Position numbers and translations under genes: made by a program. From Burkholderiales bacterium UBA2647 (GTDB lineage: Bacteria; Pseudomonadota; Gammaproteobacteria; Burkholderiales; Burkholderiaceae_E), in contig DENJ01000061.1 in assembly GCA_002359635.1 (NCBI GenBank), positions 21,765 to 41,689 of the forward strand: a stretch of 19,925 bases of DNA, given 5' to 3'. Below the pieces are notes generated by a model, which had not been told where the DNA came from, ran no database searches, and was given only the letters and a program-made list of their open reading frames with translations. Of this stretch, positions 12,881 through 19,925 are shown piece after piece. How positions within the stretch are numbered: the stretch's first letter is position 1; each line of letters begins with the position of its first letter.

Positions 12881-14122
12881 ATGACCCAAACTGTTGCAGC
12901 GCCTTTGCGTCCGTCCGGACGCAAAGGGCGTCTCGTTTTCCTTAGCCTGTTTGTGCTCCTATTCGTTTTGGCAGGATTTTTCTATTGGCATCATTTCTGG
13001 CGTGATGTTGTTGCCACCGATAATGCCTATGTTCAGGGTCATGTTGTTCCGGTCAGTGCACTCACCGCTGGGACAATCCGCGAGGTTTATGTTGCTGAGA
13101 CCGAATATGTGCGGGCCGGACAGGCCTTGCTTGCCTTTGACGAGCGCGATATCGATATCCACCTGCAACAACTTGAATCAGATCTGGGTAAAACCGTTCG
13201 CGAAATCAGTTCACTCTCCCGACAGCTGACTGTCAGTGAAGCGCAAGTTAAGGCAAAGCATGCCGAATGGCTCCGCAGTCAACTGGAATTAGAACGTAGC
13301 AAAGAGTATCGCGAACGTCGTGCCGCGCTCGTCAATCGCGGGCTCACGACCCAGGAAGACTTCAGAAACGCTGAAAACCAGGTGCAGTCTGCCGAGGCTC
13401 AAGTGGAGGCGGCGCGTTCGCAATGGGAGGCGAGTCAACACCAGGCGGTAGCCACAAAAGCCTTGCTTCGAGACAGCTCGATTTTCGAGCATCCGACGGT
13501 GCTGAGCCAGGTCGCAAAACTTCGTGAGGCCTGGCTGGTGAAACAAAGAGCGCAAGTACTTGCACCGGTCAGTGGTCAGGTGGCTAAACGAAGCGCGCAA
13601 CCAGGTCAGCGTGTTGCCCAAGGCAGCTCGATGATGGCCATTGTTCCGCTCGATCAACTCTGGGTTGATGCAAACTTTAAGGAAAATCAGATCGCAGACT
13701 TGCGGGTCGACCAGCCGGTAAACCTGACAGCCGATCTTTATGGTGATGGCATAAGCTTTCGGGGCCGGCTTGTGGGCTTATCGCCCGGCACGGGCACGGC
13801 TTTTTCGCTCTTGCCGGCCCAGCAGGCAAGTGGTAACTGGGTAAAGGTGGTCCAACGCGTGCCAGTGCGTATCGCTATCGAGCCGGAGGACTTGAAGCGC
13901 TACCCGCTGCGCGTTGGATTATCCATGCGGGTTCGCGTTGATGTGCGTCGTAAAGAGGGCCTGCGCTTGACCCATGTGAGCGGTGACAGCTCAAATGTTC
14001 TACCTTCAACAACGTCAAGTAAAGCCGCAAGAACGCCCGATACAGCATCATCGCTTATGAGCGACGATCCAGCCATTCAAATCAGGATTCGTAACATCAT
14101 TGAACAGCATGCGCAGCCTTGA
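12881..14122 (+). CDS. emrA: EmrA-type HlyD-family membrane fusion protein
   Basis: This is a periplasmic adaptor that links an inner-membrane MFS pump to an outer-membrane channel. The 413-aa product has a short basic N-terminus, one membrane anchor (about residues 18-37, LVFLSLFVLLFVLAGFFYW), the EmrA/HlyD hallmark ATDNAYVQGHVVPVSALTAG followed by IREVYVAETEYVRAGQALLAFDERD, a long helical hairpin rich in Glu/Gln/Arg (about 90-210), the second lipoyl half APVSGQVAKRSAQPGQRV and a beta-barrel region (LWVDANFKENQI). The tail after about residue 365 is Ser/Thr-rich and unlike most homologues. It starts 4 nt after the MDR gene and overlaps the MFS gene by 14 nt. Confidence 0.94.
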   Translation: MTQTVAAPLRPSGRKGRLVFLSLFVLLFVLAGFFYWHHFWRDVVATDNAYVQGHVVPVSALTAGTIREVYVAETEYVRAGQALLAFDERDIDIHLQQLESDLGKTVREISSLSRQLTVSEAQVKAKHAEWLRSQLELERSKEYRERRAALVNRGLTTQEDFRNAENQVQSAEAQVEAARSQWEASQHQAVATKALLRDSSIFEHPTVLSQVAKLREAWLVKQRAQVLAPVSGQVAKRSAQPGQRVAQGSSMMAIVPLDQLWVDANFKENQIADLRVDQPVNLTADLYGDGISFRGRLVGLSPGTGTAFSLLPAQQASGNWVKVVQRVPVRIAIEPEDLKRYPLRVGLSMRVRVDVRRKEGLRLTHVSGDSSNVLPSTTSSKAARTPDTASSLMSDDPAIQIRIRNIIEQHAQP

Positions 14123-15704
14123 TCGACCCGCTGCACAAGCCGAACCTTTGCAAGGAGCTGCGCTCGCCCTGCTGACCTTGATGATATCCCTGGGCACCTT
14201 TATGGAAATCCTCGATATCACCATTGCGAATGTGGCAGTTGCAAGCATCGCCGGTGACTTAGGTGTCTCACCGCAACAGGGCACGGCGATTATTTCATCG
14301 TATTCGATCGCCTGTGCAATTTCACTACCCTTAACAGGCTGGCTTGCAAAGCGCTTCGGTGAAGTTCGGGTCTTTGTGAGCGCGGTTTGTGCCTTCACGC
14401 TAACGAGTGTGCTTGCGGCGCTATCGGGCAGCCTTGAAATGCTTGTCGGTATGCGCCTGTTGCAAGGCCTGGCTGGCGGACCGATCCTGCCTTTATCACA
14501 AACATTGCTGATTCGATGTTATCCGCCTGAGAAGCGGGGGCAGGCGATGGGGCTTTGGGCGATGGTGGTGGTGCTTGCGCCGGTTGTTGGTCCTGTGCTC
14601 GGCGGCTTTCTGGTTGATCATGTGCATTGGAGCTGGTTATTCATGATCAACGGGCCAGCGGGAATCGCTGTGGCCTATACCACCTGGAAACTGATGCGTT
14701 CTCGGGAATCGGCACGCAATCCGGTGCCACTGGATCGGGTCGGTGTGTGCTTGCTCATCATCGGGGTTGCCTGTCTGCAGTGGGTGCTTGAGCACGGACG
14801 CGAGGAAGACTGGTTTGAATCACCCACGGTGATCGCCATCACGGCGATTGCTGTGCTCGCGATCGCCTACTTCGTGGCCTGGTCCTGGAACGAAAAAGAA
14901 GCGGTGGTGGATTTGAGTTTGCTCAAAAGCATCCAATACACCACCGGGGTGAGCATGCTTACGATCGGCTTTATGACTTATTACGCCACCGTGGTTGTTT
15001 TTCCGCTCTGGCTCTTGCTTGTGATGGGCTATAACACCGTGCAGGCGGGTCTGGCAATCGCACCGATTGCGATTTTAAATTTGGTATTTTCGCCTTTGGT
15101 GGGCCGAAATATTCATCGCCTGAATCCGCAATACCTATCTTTGCTCTCATTCAGCCTGTTGTCGGTGATTTCCTTCTGGAACAGCAGCTTTACCCTGGAA
15201 GCCGGGTATTGGGAAATCATCATGCCTCGTCTGTTACAGGGATTTGGTATGGCGATATTTTTCATACCGATCCAAAGCTATATGCTCGCAGGTATTGCCA
15301 ATGACCGACTTGCGGCAGCCACAGGCTTCTCGAACTTCGCAAGAATGCTTGGGGCAGCGCTCGGTGCGGCAATCAGCGTGACCGCCTGGGATCACTGGGC
15401 GGCCGAAGCCTATGTTGAACTGGGCAGTCGAATCGACGCTCTGGATATTGCAACGATCGATTACTTGGAGATCGTTCGTCGATTGGGCATACAGGGTACG
15501 GCCGAGCTCGCTGTCGCCGAGCGCCTAGTCTTCACGCAAGCTTATATGATGGCGACGAATCGATTCTTTTTTGCATGCGGCCTGATCTTTGCTGCGATGG
15601 CGCTCGTCTTGGTGCTCACCTGGGCTTGGCGCCCTCCTTGGGTTTGGCGTCCTCCTTGGGCTCGGCGACCTTTTTCGCATCCTCATGAAGCCAAGCACGA
15701 ATAA
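14109..15704 (+). CDS. emrB: EmrB/QacA-type MFS drug:proton antiporter (DHA2, 14 segments)
   Basis: The 531-aa product from ATG 14109 (a TTG at 14100 is possible) is an inner-membrane exporter. It shows the DHA2 pattern: FMEILDITIANVAVASIAGDL in segment 1 (quoted in part, with the LDxTxxNVA motif), GWLAKRFGEVRVF after segment 2 (motif A), RLLQGLAGGPILPLSQTLL in segment 4, and WAMVVVLAPVVGPVLGGFL followed by WSWLFMINGPAG (motif C region). About 14 hydrophobic segments can be counted. It works with the EmrA adaptor whose gene overlaps it by 14 nt. The C-terminal tail is odd: after the last segment comes WRPPWV-WRPPWA-RRPF, encoded by an 18-nt tandem repeat that also encodes the end of the opposite-strand gene. 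The exported substrate is unknown. Confidence 0.94.
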   Translation: MRSLDRPAAQAEPLQGAALALLTLMISLGTFMEILDITIANVAVASIAGDLGVSPQQGTAIISSYSIACAISLPLTGWLAKRFGEVRVFVSAVCAFTLTSVLAALSGSLEMLVGMRLLQGLAGGPILPLSQTLLIRCYPPEKRGQAMGLWAMVVVLAPVVGPVLGGFLVDHVHWSWLFMINGPAGIAVAYTTWKLMRSRESARNPVPLDRVGVCLLIIGVACLQWVLEHGREEDWFESPTVIAITAIAVLAIAYFVAWSWNEKEAVVDLSLLKSIQYTTGVSMLTIGFMTYYATVVVFPLWLLLVMGYNTVQAGLAIAPIAILNLVFSPLVGRNIHRLNPQYLSLLSFSLLSVISFWNSSFTLEAGYWEIIMPRLLQGFGMAIFFIPIQSYMLAGIANDRLAAATGFSNFARMLGAALGAAISVTAWDHWAAEAYVELGSRIDALDIATIDYLEIVRRLGIQGTAELAVAERLVFTQAYMMATNRFFFACGLIFAAMALVLVLTWAWRPPWVWRPPWARRPFSHPHEAKHE

Positions 15705-15903
15705 CCGCCACCACCGTTTGTGGATCAGACTGAAAGCTTGCCCTGACCGCATCGCGTTCAAGGTCTAGGGCGGCTTCTTTGGGATCTTTCTGGGGCGCAT
15801 TGGCAGGGCCAGTCGACGTGAGGGAGGTTTTTTTATCCGGCTTTGCCTGCGCTTGACCCGACTTTTGAAGGCCAAGCGATTGTTTGAGTTTATGCCACAT
15901 CAT
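15616..15903 (-). CDS. Small charged hypothetical protein, coupled to the FAH-family gene
   Basis: About 95 aa from the ATG at 15903 (ATG 15900 and TTG 15909 are alternatives). I do not recognise a named family. It has a basic N-terminus (MMWHKLKQSLGL), a Lys/Thr/Pro linker, one clear conserved-looking helical block near the centre (LERDAVRASFQSDPQTVVAV then IRAWLHED) and a Lys/Glu/Pro repeat tail. The block recalls the FliG-binding C-terminal segment of FliF M-ring proteins (xDPxxVAxxxRxWL), but the resemblance is short and may be chance. Its start overlaps the stop of the FAH-family gene by 14 nt, so it is translationally coupled, and its 3' end overlaps emrB by 89 nt tail to tail. The overlap start and coherent composition make it more likely a real gene than a shadow. 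Confidence 0.62.
   Translation of the reverse strand: MMWHKLKQSLGLQKSGQAQAKPDKKTSLTSTGPANAPQKDPKEAALDLERDAVRASFQSDPQTVVAVIRAWLHEDAKKVAEPKEDAKPKEGAKPR
15626..15670. repeat. 18-nt tandem repeat, coding on both strands
   Basis: Units at 15626-15643 and 15644-15661 differ at only two of 18 positions, and a degenerate half unit follows to 15670. The plus frame reads WRPPWV then WRPPWA at the end of emrB; the minus frame reads AEPKED and AKPKEG near the end of the small gene at 15616-15903. The period is a multiple of three, so both frames keep hexapeptide repeats. Confidence 0.75.
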
Positions 15904-16765
15904 CAACAACCGGATTACTCAACACACCGATACCCTCCACTTCAATCTCGCACACATCGCCCGCTTTCATAAACACCGGTGGTTTTCTTGCATAGCCGAC
16001 ACCGGCTGGTGTTCCAGTAATGATCACGTCGCCAGGTTCAAGCGTCATACAAGCAGCAATCAACACCAAGGCTTCGCGTACATCAAAGAGCAAATCGCTG
16101 GTGTTGGCATCTTGCATCACCTGCCCATTCAAGCGAGACTGTATCCGCAGGCCTGCTGCACCCGGCGGCAGCTCATCAGCGCTGACAAGCCAGGGACCAA
16201 AAGGTCCGGTCGCATCAAAATTTTTACCAATCGTCCATTGGCTGGTTTTGCGCTGATAGTCACGAATCGAACCATCGTTAAACAAACTATATCCAGCAAT
16301 GCAATCCAGGGCCTGATCAGGACTCAGATGCCGGACGGTCTGCCCAATAATCACGGCGAGTTCCGCTTCATAATCCAGCTGATGGCTTTGTCGAGGACGC
16401 ACCAGCGCTTCGCCATGGCCAAGCAGGGAACTGTTTGCCCGCAGAAAAAAACTGGGAAAATCAGGTCTTGCATGACCACCCTCAGCGGCATGATCGGCGT
16501 AATTCAAGCCCATACAAATAAGCTTGCCAGGCTGAGGAATCAAGGGAGCATAGTGCAGACCGTCGCAGCTGCGTTTCAAGCTCTCCGGCGCCGTTGCCAG
16601 CGCGGCTGAAATTTTCTCCATCGCCTTGGGCACGGACAGCAGCGCCGGGATATTCGACGGGGCCCAAGGCGCGACATCTTCAAGGGCAAAAAACGACAAG
16701 CCCGCCGCTGAACTCAAAACACCGAGCTTGACCTGACTGCCGTCTCGAAATGAAAACAAACGCAT
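15890..16765 (-). CDS. Fumarylacetoacetate hydrolase (FAH) family protein
   Basis: FAH-family enzymes hydrolyse or isomerise beta-diketo acids at the end of aromatic breakdown (fumarylpyruvate, acylpyruvate, 2-hydroxymuconate derivatives). The 291-aa product has the family core: KLICMGLNYADHAAEGG, FPSFFLRANSSLLGHGEA, the metal ligands in LDYEAELAVIIG (Glu133, Glu135) and FNDGSIRDYQ (Asp164), WTIGKNFDATGPFGPWLV with Lys181, and the closing DVIITGTPAGVGYARKPPVF and GDVCEIEVEGIGVLSNPV. Length and N-terminal domain match the acylpyruvase/HpcE-like branch. AAGGAG lies 6 nt upstream of the ATG at 16765. The gene is divergent from the SDR gene, and its stop overlaps a small charged ORF. The exact diketo acid is unknown. 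Confidence 0.94.
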   Translation of the reverse strand: MRLFSFRDGSQVKLGVLSSAAGLSFFALEDVAPWAPSNIPALLSVPKAMEKISAALATAPESLKRSCDGLHYAPLIPQPGKLICMGLNYADHAAEGGHARPDFPSFFLRANSSLLGHGEALVRPRQSHQLDYEAELAVIIGQTVRHLSPDQALDCIAGYSLFNDGSIRDYQRKTSQWTIGKNFDATGPFGPWLVSADELPPGAAGLRIQSRLNGQVMQDANTSDLLFDVREALVLIAACMTLEPGDVIITGTPAGVGYARKPPVFMKAGDVCEIEVEGIGVLSNPVVDDVA

Positions 16766-16830
16766 GTGCCTCTCCTTGCAATGTCATGCATGATAAGCAG
16801 ATTCCAAGCTCGATCAAGGAGATCTGTGAG
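16766..16830. promoter_or_regulatory. Divergent region between FAH-family and SDR genes
   Basis: This 65-nt region carries a strong ribosome binding site for each side: AAGGAG for the FAH gene (minus) and AAGGAG 9 nt before the ATG at 16831 (plus). An ATGTCATGCATGA stretch at 16781-16793 is partly palindromic (TCATGCATGA is self-complementary) and could be an operator. No clear promoter hexamers are seen. Confidence 0.4.
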
Positions 16831-17589
16831 ATGTCATCGCCTTCAAAAGTCGCTATCGTCACCGGGGCTGGCAGCGGCGTCGGCCGAGCGGTCAGTCTTG
16901 CCTTTCTCGCGGCAGGCTATCGCCTTGTCCTCGCTGGACGCCGCGAAGACGCTTTGCAAGAGACCATCGCCATGGCGCAAGATGTTCAAGGCAGGGCCAT
17001 GGCGAAAGTCACCGATGTCTGCGACCCGGCCTCAATTGATGCCCTTTTTGCCGCTTGCGTCGAGGCCTACGGCCGACTTGATGTGCTCTTCAATAACGCA
17101 GGCATCGGCGCCCCGGCGGTCCCGATCGATGAATTGGCAATTGAAACCTGGCGCCATGTGGTCGATACCAACCTCACGGGCTCATTTCTCTGCACCCGCG
17201 CCGCAGTCAGGCAAATGAAGTCACAAAGCCCGCAGGGTGGCAGAATTATCAATAATGGATCGATTTCCGCCTACGCGCCACGACCGAATTCGATCGCCTA
17301 CACCGCAACCAAGCATGCCATCACCGGCCTCACGCGTTCGACAGCGCTCGATGGCCGCAAATTCAACATCGCCTGCGGTCAAATTGATATCGGTAATGCT
17401 GAAACCCCCATGGCGGCGCGCATGGCAAAGGGTGTACCCCAGGCCAACGGCGACATTGCAGCCGAGCCCTTGATGGATGTTGCCCACGTCGGCGAATCCG
17501 TGCTCCACATGGCCGAGTTACCCTTGCAAAGCAATGTACTTTTTATGACGGTCATGGCAACGAACATGCCCTTTGTGGGCCGCGGCTAG
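16831..17589 (+). CDS. Short-chain dehydrogenase/reductase (SDR)
   Basis: The 252-aa product is a classical SDR: NAD(P) motif TGAGSGVG at about 11-18, an LAGRREDAL segment whose Arg pair suggests NADPH, NNAG at 88-91, and the catalytic set Ser144 (NNGSISAYAP), Tyr157 and Lys161 (YTATK). The start at 16831 is chosen for the AAGGAG upstream and the motif spacing; the frame is open to 16750, but those 27 residues have no SDR character. It is divergent from the FAH-family gene and 16 nt upstream of the amidase, so it is co-transcribed with the latter. Role: oxidation or reduction of an alcohol or ketone in the same pathway; the substrate cannot be told. Confidence 0.93.
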   Translation: MSSPSKVAIVTGAGSGVGRAVSLAFLAAGYRLVLAGRREDALQETIAMAQDVQGRAMAKVTDVCDPASIDALFAACVEAYGRLDVLFNNAGIGAPAVPIDELAIETWRHVVDTNLTGSFLCTRAAVRQMKSQSPQGGRIINNGSISAYAPRPNSIAYTATKHAITGLTRSTALDGRKFNIACGQIDIGNAETPMAARMAKGVPQANGDIAAEPLMDVAHVGESVLHMAELPLQSNVLFMTVMATNMPFVGRG

Positions 17590-17605
17590 CCTCAAGGGTC
17601 GCATC

Positions 17606-19099
17606 GTGACGAAATCGTCCTATCCGCAAGCCTTTGAGTCGGCGATCGCAATCGGGAACCGTGTCAAGCGTGGGACCCTGAAAGCAAGCGATCTTCTGGC
17701 CGCGCAAATTGAACGCATTCAAAAGTACGACCAGGCGGTTAATGCCGTGGTTGTGCGCGATTTTGACGAGGCAAGGCGAGAAGCTGAGCGCATGGATCGC
17801 ATCGTACAACACGGCTCCGAGCGTCAAAAACAAATGCTCGGTCCGCTTGCCGGCGTGCCGATCACCGTCAAGGAATCCTATGATTTGAAGGGGCTTCCGA
17901 GCACCTTTGGTCGGGTCGAGATGCGGGCCAATATCGCTCAATCAGACGCGCTGATGGTCTCGCGCCTGAAGCAAGCAGGTGCGATTGTGATGGGCAAAAC
18001 CAATGTACCGGTTCGTCTCTCGGATTGGCAAAGCTTTAACCCGATTTATGGCACGACCAATAATCCCTATGACCTGACACGCGTGCCGGGAGGCTCAAGT
18101 GGGGGCGGTGCTGCGGCGCTTGCCGCAGGGTTCAGTTTTCTGGAGCTTGGCAGCGACATTGGCGGCTCGATCCGAGGTCCGGCCCACTTCTGCGGGGTTT
18201 TTGGACATAAGCCAAGTATTGGCGTGCTGAGCGGTGCAGGGCATGCCCTACCCGACGCCCTGGCAACCGCAGATTTAGTGGCCTATGGGCCCTTAGCAAG
18301 ACAGGCTCGCGACCTGCGCCTGGCTTTTGATCTTGCGCTCGGCGACGATGTGTCCCGCCACAGCTTGCTGTCACCGGCAACGCGTCTGTCAAAGCCTTCC
18401 GGGTGGCGGGTAGCATTGCTAAGCGATGCGAAAACCTGCCCGGTCGATCGGGAAATCGTCAAGGGTCTAGAAGCTCTTGGTGATCGGCTCGAAAACCTAG
18501 GGGTCAAGCTGCAACGAGAAGGCCCGCCGATCGAGCTCGGGCAATTGCATAAGCTTTATATTCGCATGCTGCGCGCGGCAACCTCGCGAGGTTTGTCAGA
18601 TCAGGTGTTCAAGGAGCAGGCCGAGGTGGCTGAGGCCTATCGGCAAGGGATTCGCCAGGAAAAGAAGGGCTACGACTACTATGCGTGGATGGTGCAAGCC
18701 AACACCATGAGCCACCGCGAGTGGTTACAAGCGCATGAACAACGCATGGCCTTGGGCCGTGTTTGGGCGGCATGGTTTGAAGACGTCGACGTCTTGCTCT
18801 GTCCGGTTGCCTCCATGCCCGCCTTCCATCATAGGCAGTCAGGCGAACGATGGGAGCGCATGATTCCGGTGAATGGGCAACAACAACCCTCCACCCAGAC
18901 GATGTTTTGGGCTGGGATGTCGACCTTATGCGGACTGCCTGGAACGGCAGTACCCGCCGGACAAACCGCTGAAGGTCTTCCCTACGGCGTTCAAGTGATC
19001 GGACCCCGCGATGGTGACTGGATCACACTGGCTTTTGCCGAGCTGCTCGAAAAATACGCTGACTGTGGTTTCAAGCCACCCAAGGATTTCCCGGGCTGA
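17606..19099 (+). CDS. Amidase, amidase-signature (AS) family
   Basis: AS enzymes hydrolyse carboxamides with a Ser-cisSer-Lys triad. From the GTG at 17606 (AAGGG 7 nt upstream) the product is 497 aa; a GTG at 17573 would overlap the SDR gene. The triad is complete: Lys89 in GVPITVKESYDLKG, cis-Ser163 in VPGGSSGGGAAAL and nucleophile Ser187 in GSDIGGSIRGPAHF, with the expected spacings of about 74 and 24. GHKPS and a FNPIYGTTNNPYD loop are also typical. The end GLPYGVQVIGPRDGDW fits the family. It lacks features of GatA beyond the shared core, and no gatB or gatC is near, so it is a catabolic amidase rather than a tRNA-charging subunit. It follows the SDR gene by 16 nt. Substrate unknown. Confidence 0.94.
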   Translation: MTKSSYPQAFESAIAIGNRVKRGTLKASDLLAAQIERIQKYDQAVNAVVVRDFDEARREAERMDRIVQHGSERQKQMLGPLAGVPITVKESYDLKGLPSTFGRVEMRANIAQSDALMVSRLKQAGAIVMGKTNVPVRLSDWQSFNPIYGTTNNPYDLTRVPGGSSGGGAAALAAGFSFLELGSDIGGSIRGPAHFCGVFGHKPSIGVLSGAGHALPDALATADLVAYGPLARQARDLRLAFDLALGDDVSRHSLLSPATRLSKPSGWRVALLSDAKTCPVDREIVKGLEALGDRLENLGVKLQREGPPIELGQLHKLYIRMLRAATSRGLSDQVFKEQAEVAEAYRQGIRQEKKGYDYYAWMVQANTMSHREWLQAHEQRMALGRVWAAWFEDVDVLLCPVASMPAFHHRQSGERWERMIPVNGQQQPSTQTMFWAGMSTLCGLPGTAVPAGQTAEGLPYGVQVIGPRDGDWITLAFAELLEKYADCGFKPPKDFPG

Positions 19100-19130
19100 T
19101 CACATCCTCGCGGCGCCTGGGCATCGGCAA

Positions 19131-19148
19131 AAGCCCTCCAAAGGGTTT
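19131..19148. terminator. Weak hairpin between convergent amidase and glycine-zipper genes
   Basis: AAGCCCT / AGGGTTT arms (19131-19137, 19142-19148, one G-T pair) with a CCAA loop sit between two convergent genes. On the minus strand a short T run follows, so it fits better as terminator of the gene at 19171-19857. The T run is short and the stem modest. Confidence 0.35.
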
Positions 19149-19170
19149 CTGATCCACCCGGTGCAAGCGT

Positions 19171-19857
19171 TTAGTATCTGCGACGTCGTTGATCGATTGG
19201 GGCATAGCTTGTGATTGGAGCCGGCATCAGGTAGCTCGGATCGGGCGTAATTACCAAGGGTAGGCTTTCTCCGGGATCCCGGTTTAACTGAGCGCTGTAT
19301 TGCCTGCCGGCATACTCGTAAACAACGGTGTAGCCCGAGACGCGGGTTTCAAGTGCCTGGCTGCCCTGACAGATGATGGCAGGTGCCGCAGGCAGGGGAC
19401 CGCTCGGTGCAACATGGCCTGATGATGCAACGGGCGCTGGCACGGCCGTAACAGCGGGCGCCGCGAAGGCTTGCGCGTCACCAGCCTGGCTGATCGGGGC
19501 AGCTGTTCCCAGATGACCGCCCGAAGACGCCGGCGTATTGTCGACACGATCGCCGATGATGGCACCCGTAGCAGCCCCAATCGCAGCCGCCGCCACACGC
19601 CCATCGCCTCGTCCGACTGTGCTACCCAGGAGCCCTCCTGCGATCGCACCCACAATGGCGCCCGTATTTGACCGCTCGGTTGAGCTGACTGGCGCAGCAG
19701 GCACGGTCAGCCGTTGTGCGCAATAGGATGATGGCACGAGCACCTGTTGCAAATTCGCGGTGCGCGAGAGCACCCGCGCAGCATCTTGCGCTTGGGCAGG
19801 CCCCGCAGCATGCATCGCAACAAGGCTCGCCAGCAAAATGGCCTTGGCCTGCCGCAA
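19171..19857 (-). CDS. Glycine-zipper 2TM (17 kDa surface antigen-like) envelope protein
   Basis: The 228-aa product starts with a signal peptide (MRQAKAILLASLVAMHAAG, cleavage near AQAQ at about residue 24). There is no lipobox Cys at the cleavage site, so it is not a typical lipoprotein. Residues about 66-105 form the glycine zipper: GAIVGAIAGGLLGSTVGRGDGR followed by VAAAAIGAATGAIIGDRV, quoted in parts, with GxxxG spacing that packs helices in or against a membrane. An Ala/Pro/Ser-rich region (about 107-155) precedes a C-terminal beta-rich part (VSGYTVVYEYAGRQYSAQL) and a basic RRRRY end. Such proteins affect envelope integrity. The start is a TTG at 19857 with no good ribosome binding site; the frame stays open to the window edge, so a start beyond it is possible. 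Confidence 0.85.
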   Translation of the reverse strand: MRQAKAILLASLVAMHAAGPAQAQDAARVLSRTANLQQVLVPSSYCAQRLTVPAAPVSSTERSNTGAIVGAIAGGLLGSTVGRGDGRVAAAAIGAATGAIIGDRVDNTPASSGGHLGTAAPISQAGDAQAFAAPAVTAVPAPVASSGHVAPSGPLPAAPAIICQGSQALETRVSGYTVVYEYAGRQYSAQLNRDPGESLPLVITPDPSYLMPAPITSYAPIDQRRRRY

Positions 19858-19893
19858 GCCCGAAAGGTAAGCGAGGATCTTTGTTGGATGCGC

Positions 19894-19918
19894 TGTTCTG
19901 TGTTCTAACCTATGTTCT
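19894..19918. repeat. Three TGTTCT repeats upstream of the glycine-zipper gene
   Basis: TGTTCT occurs at 19894-19899, 19901-19906 and 19913-19918 (AGAACA on the minus strand), spaced 7 and 12 nt. They lie about 40-60 nt upstream of the TTG start, where a promoter or operator would be. Function is not known. Confidence 0.35.
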
Positions 19919-19925
19919 GTCCTGT

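Noticed and set aside
15884..16609. 241-aa plus-strand open frame opposite the FAH-family gene
   Set aside because: The minus strand encodes a complete FAH protein with all motifs here. The plus frame starts inside it, has no recognisable domain or ribosome binding site, and has shadow-like composition.
17606..19099. GatA subunit of the amidotransferase
   Set aside because: No gatB or gatC is adjacent, the gene pairs with an SDR, and the sequence outside the shared catalytic core is not GatA-like.

Overview
The window looks like a piece of chromosome from a betaproteobacterium, most likely Burkholderiales. The grounds are moderate-to-high GC over most of its length, a Bug-type (tripartite tricarboxylate) substrate-binding protein with a twin-arginine-like signal, a DUF2889 protein, a CoxE-type VWA protein and a catabolic FAH/SDR/amidase group. 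This placement is inference. No rRNA, tRNA, CRISPR array, transposase or phage gene is seen.

Left end (1-1282): the 3' part of a secreted subtilase with a C-terminal P/HomoB domain, then a small secreted protein of unknown function. Both are visibly AT-richer than the rest, so this corner may have a different origin.

Regulatory island (1283-3436): two tandem paralogues of the AerR/PpaA family (helical domain plus cobalamin-binding domain), known from light/redox control of photosynthesis genes. No photosynthesis structural gene is in view. Their upstream region holds TGT-N12-ACA-type boxes like PpsR/CrtJ sites, a plausible sigma70 promoter facing the regulators, and a divergent promoter with a perfect TTGACA -35 that would drive a compact minus-strand RNA of about 77 nt. 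That RNA ends in an intrinsic terminator and displays anti-Shine-Dalgarno loops. One loop can pair with the ribosome binding site of the second AerR-like gene. This is the most interesting system in the window.

Middle (3486-9588): a DUF2889 protein; a CysB-type LysR regulator on the minus strand, divergent from dsbB; a CoxE-type VWA protein overlapping dsbB by 4 nt; then a minus-strand unit of aspartate dehydrogenase, fluoroacetate-dehalogenase-type hydrolase and PPK2.

Right half (9716-19099): quinone oxidoreductase; a separate plus-strand run of Bug solute-binding protein, a second MDR oxidoreductase and an EmrA/EmrB-type efflux pair; a minus-strand pair of FAH-family hydrolase and a small charged protein, whose 3' end overlaps the emrB 3' end through an 18-nt tandem repeat coding on both strands; and a divergent SDR plus amidase pair. 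Together these look like uptake, modification, hydrolysis and export of small organic acids, amides or aromatic breakdown products, but the substrate cannot be read from sequence. The right edge (19171-19857) holds a glycine-zipper (17 kDa antigen-like) envelope protein on the minus strand.
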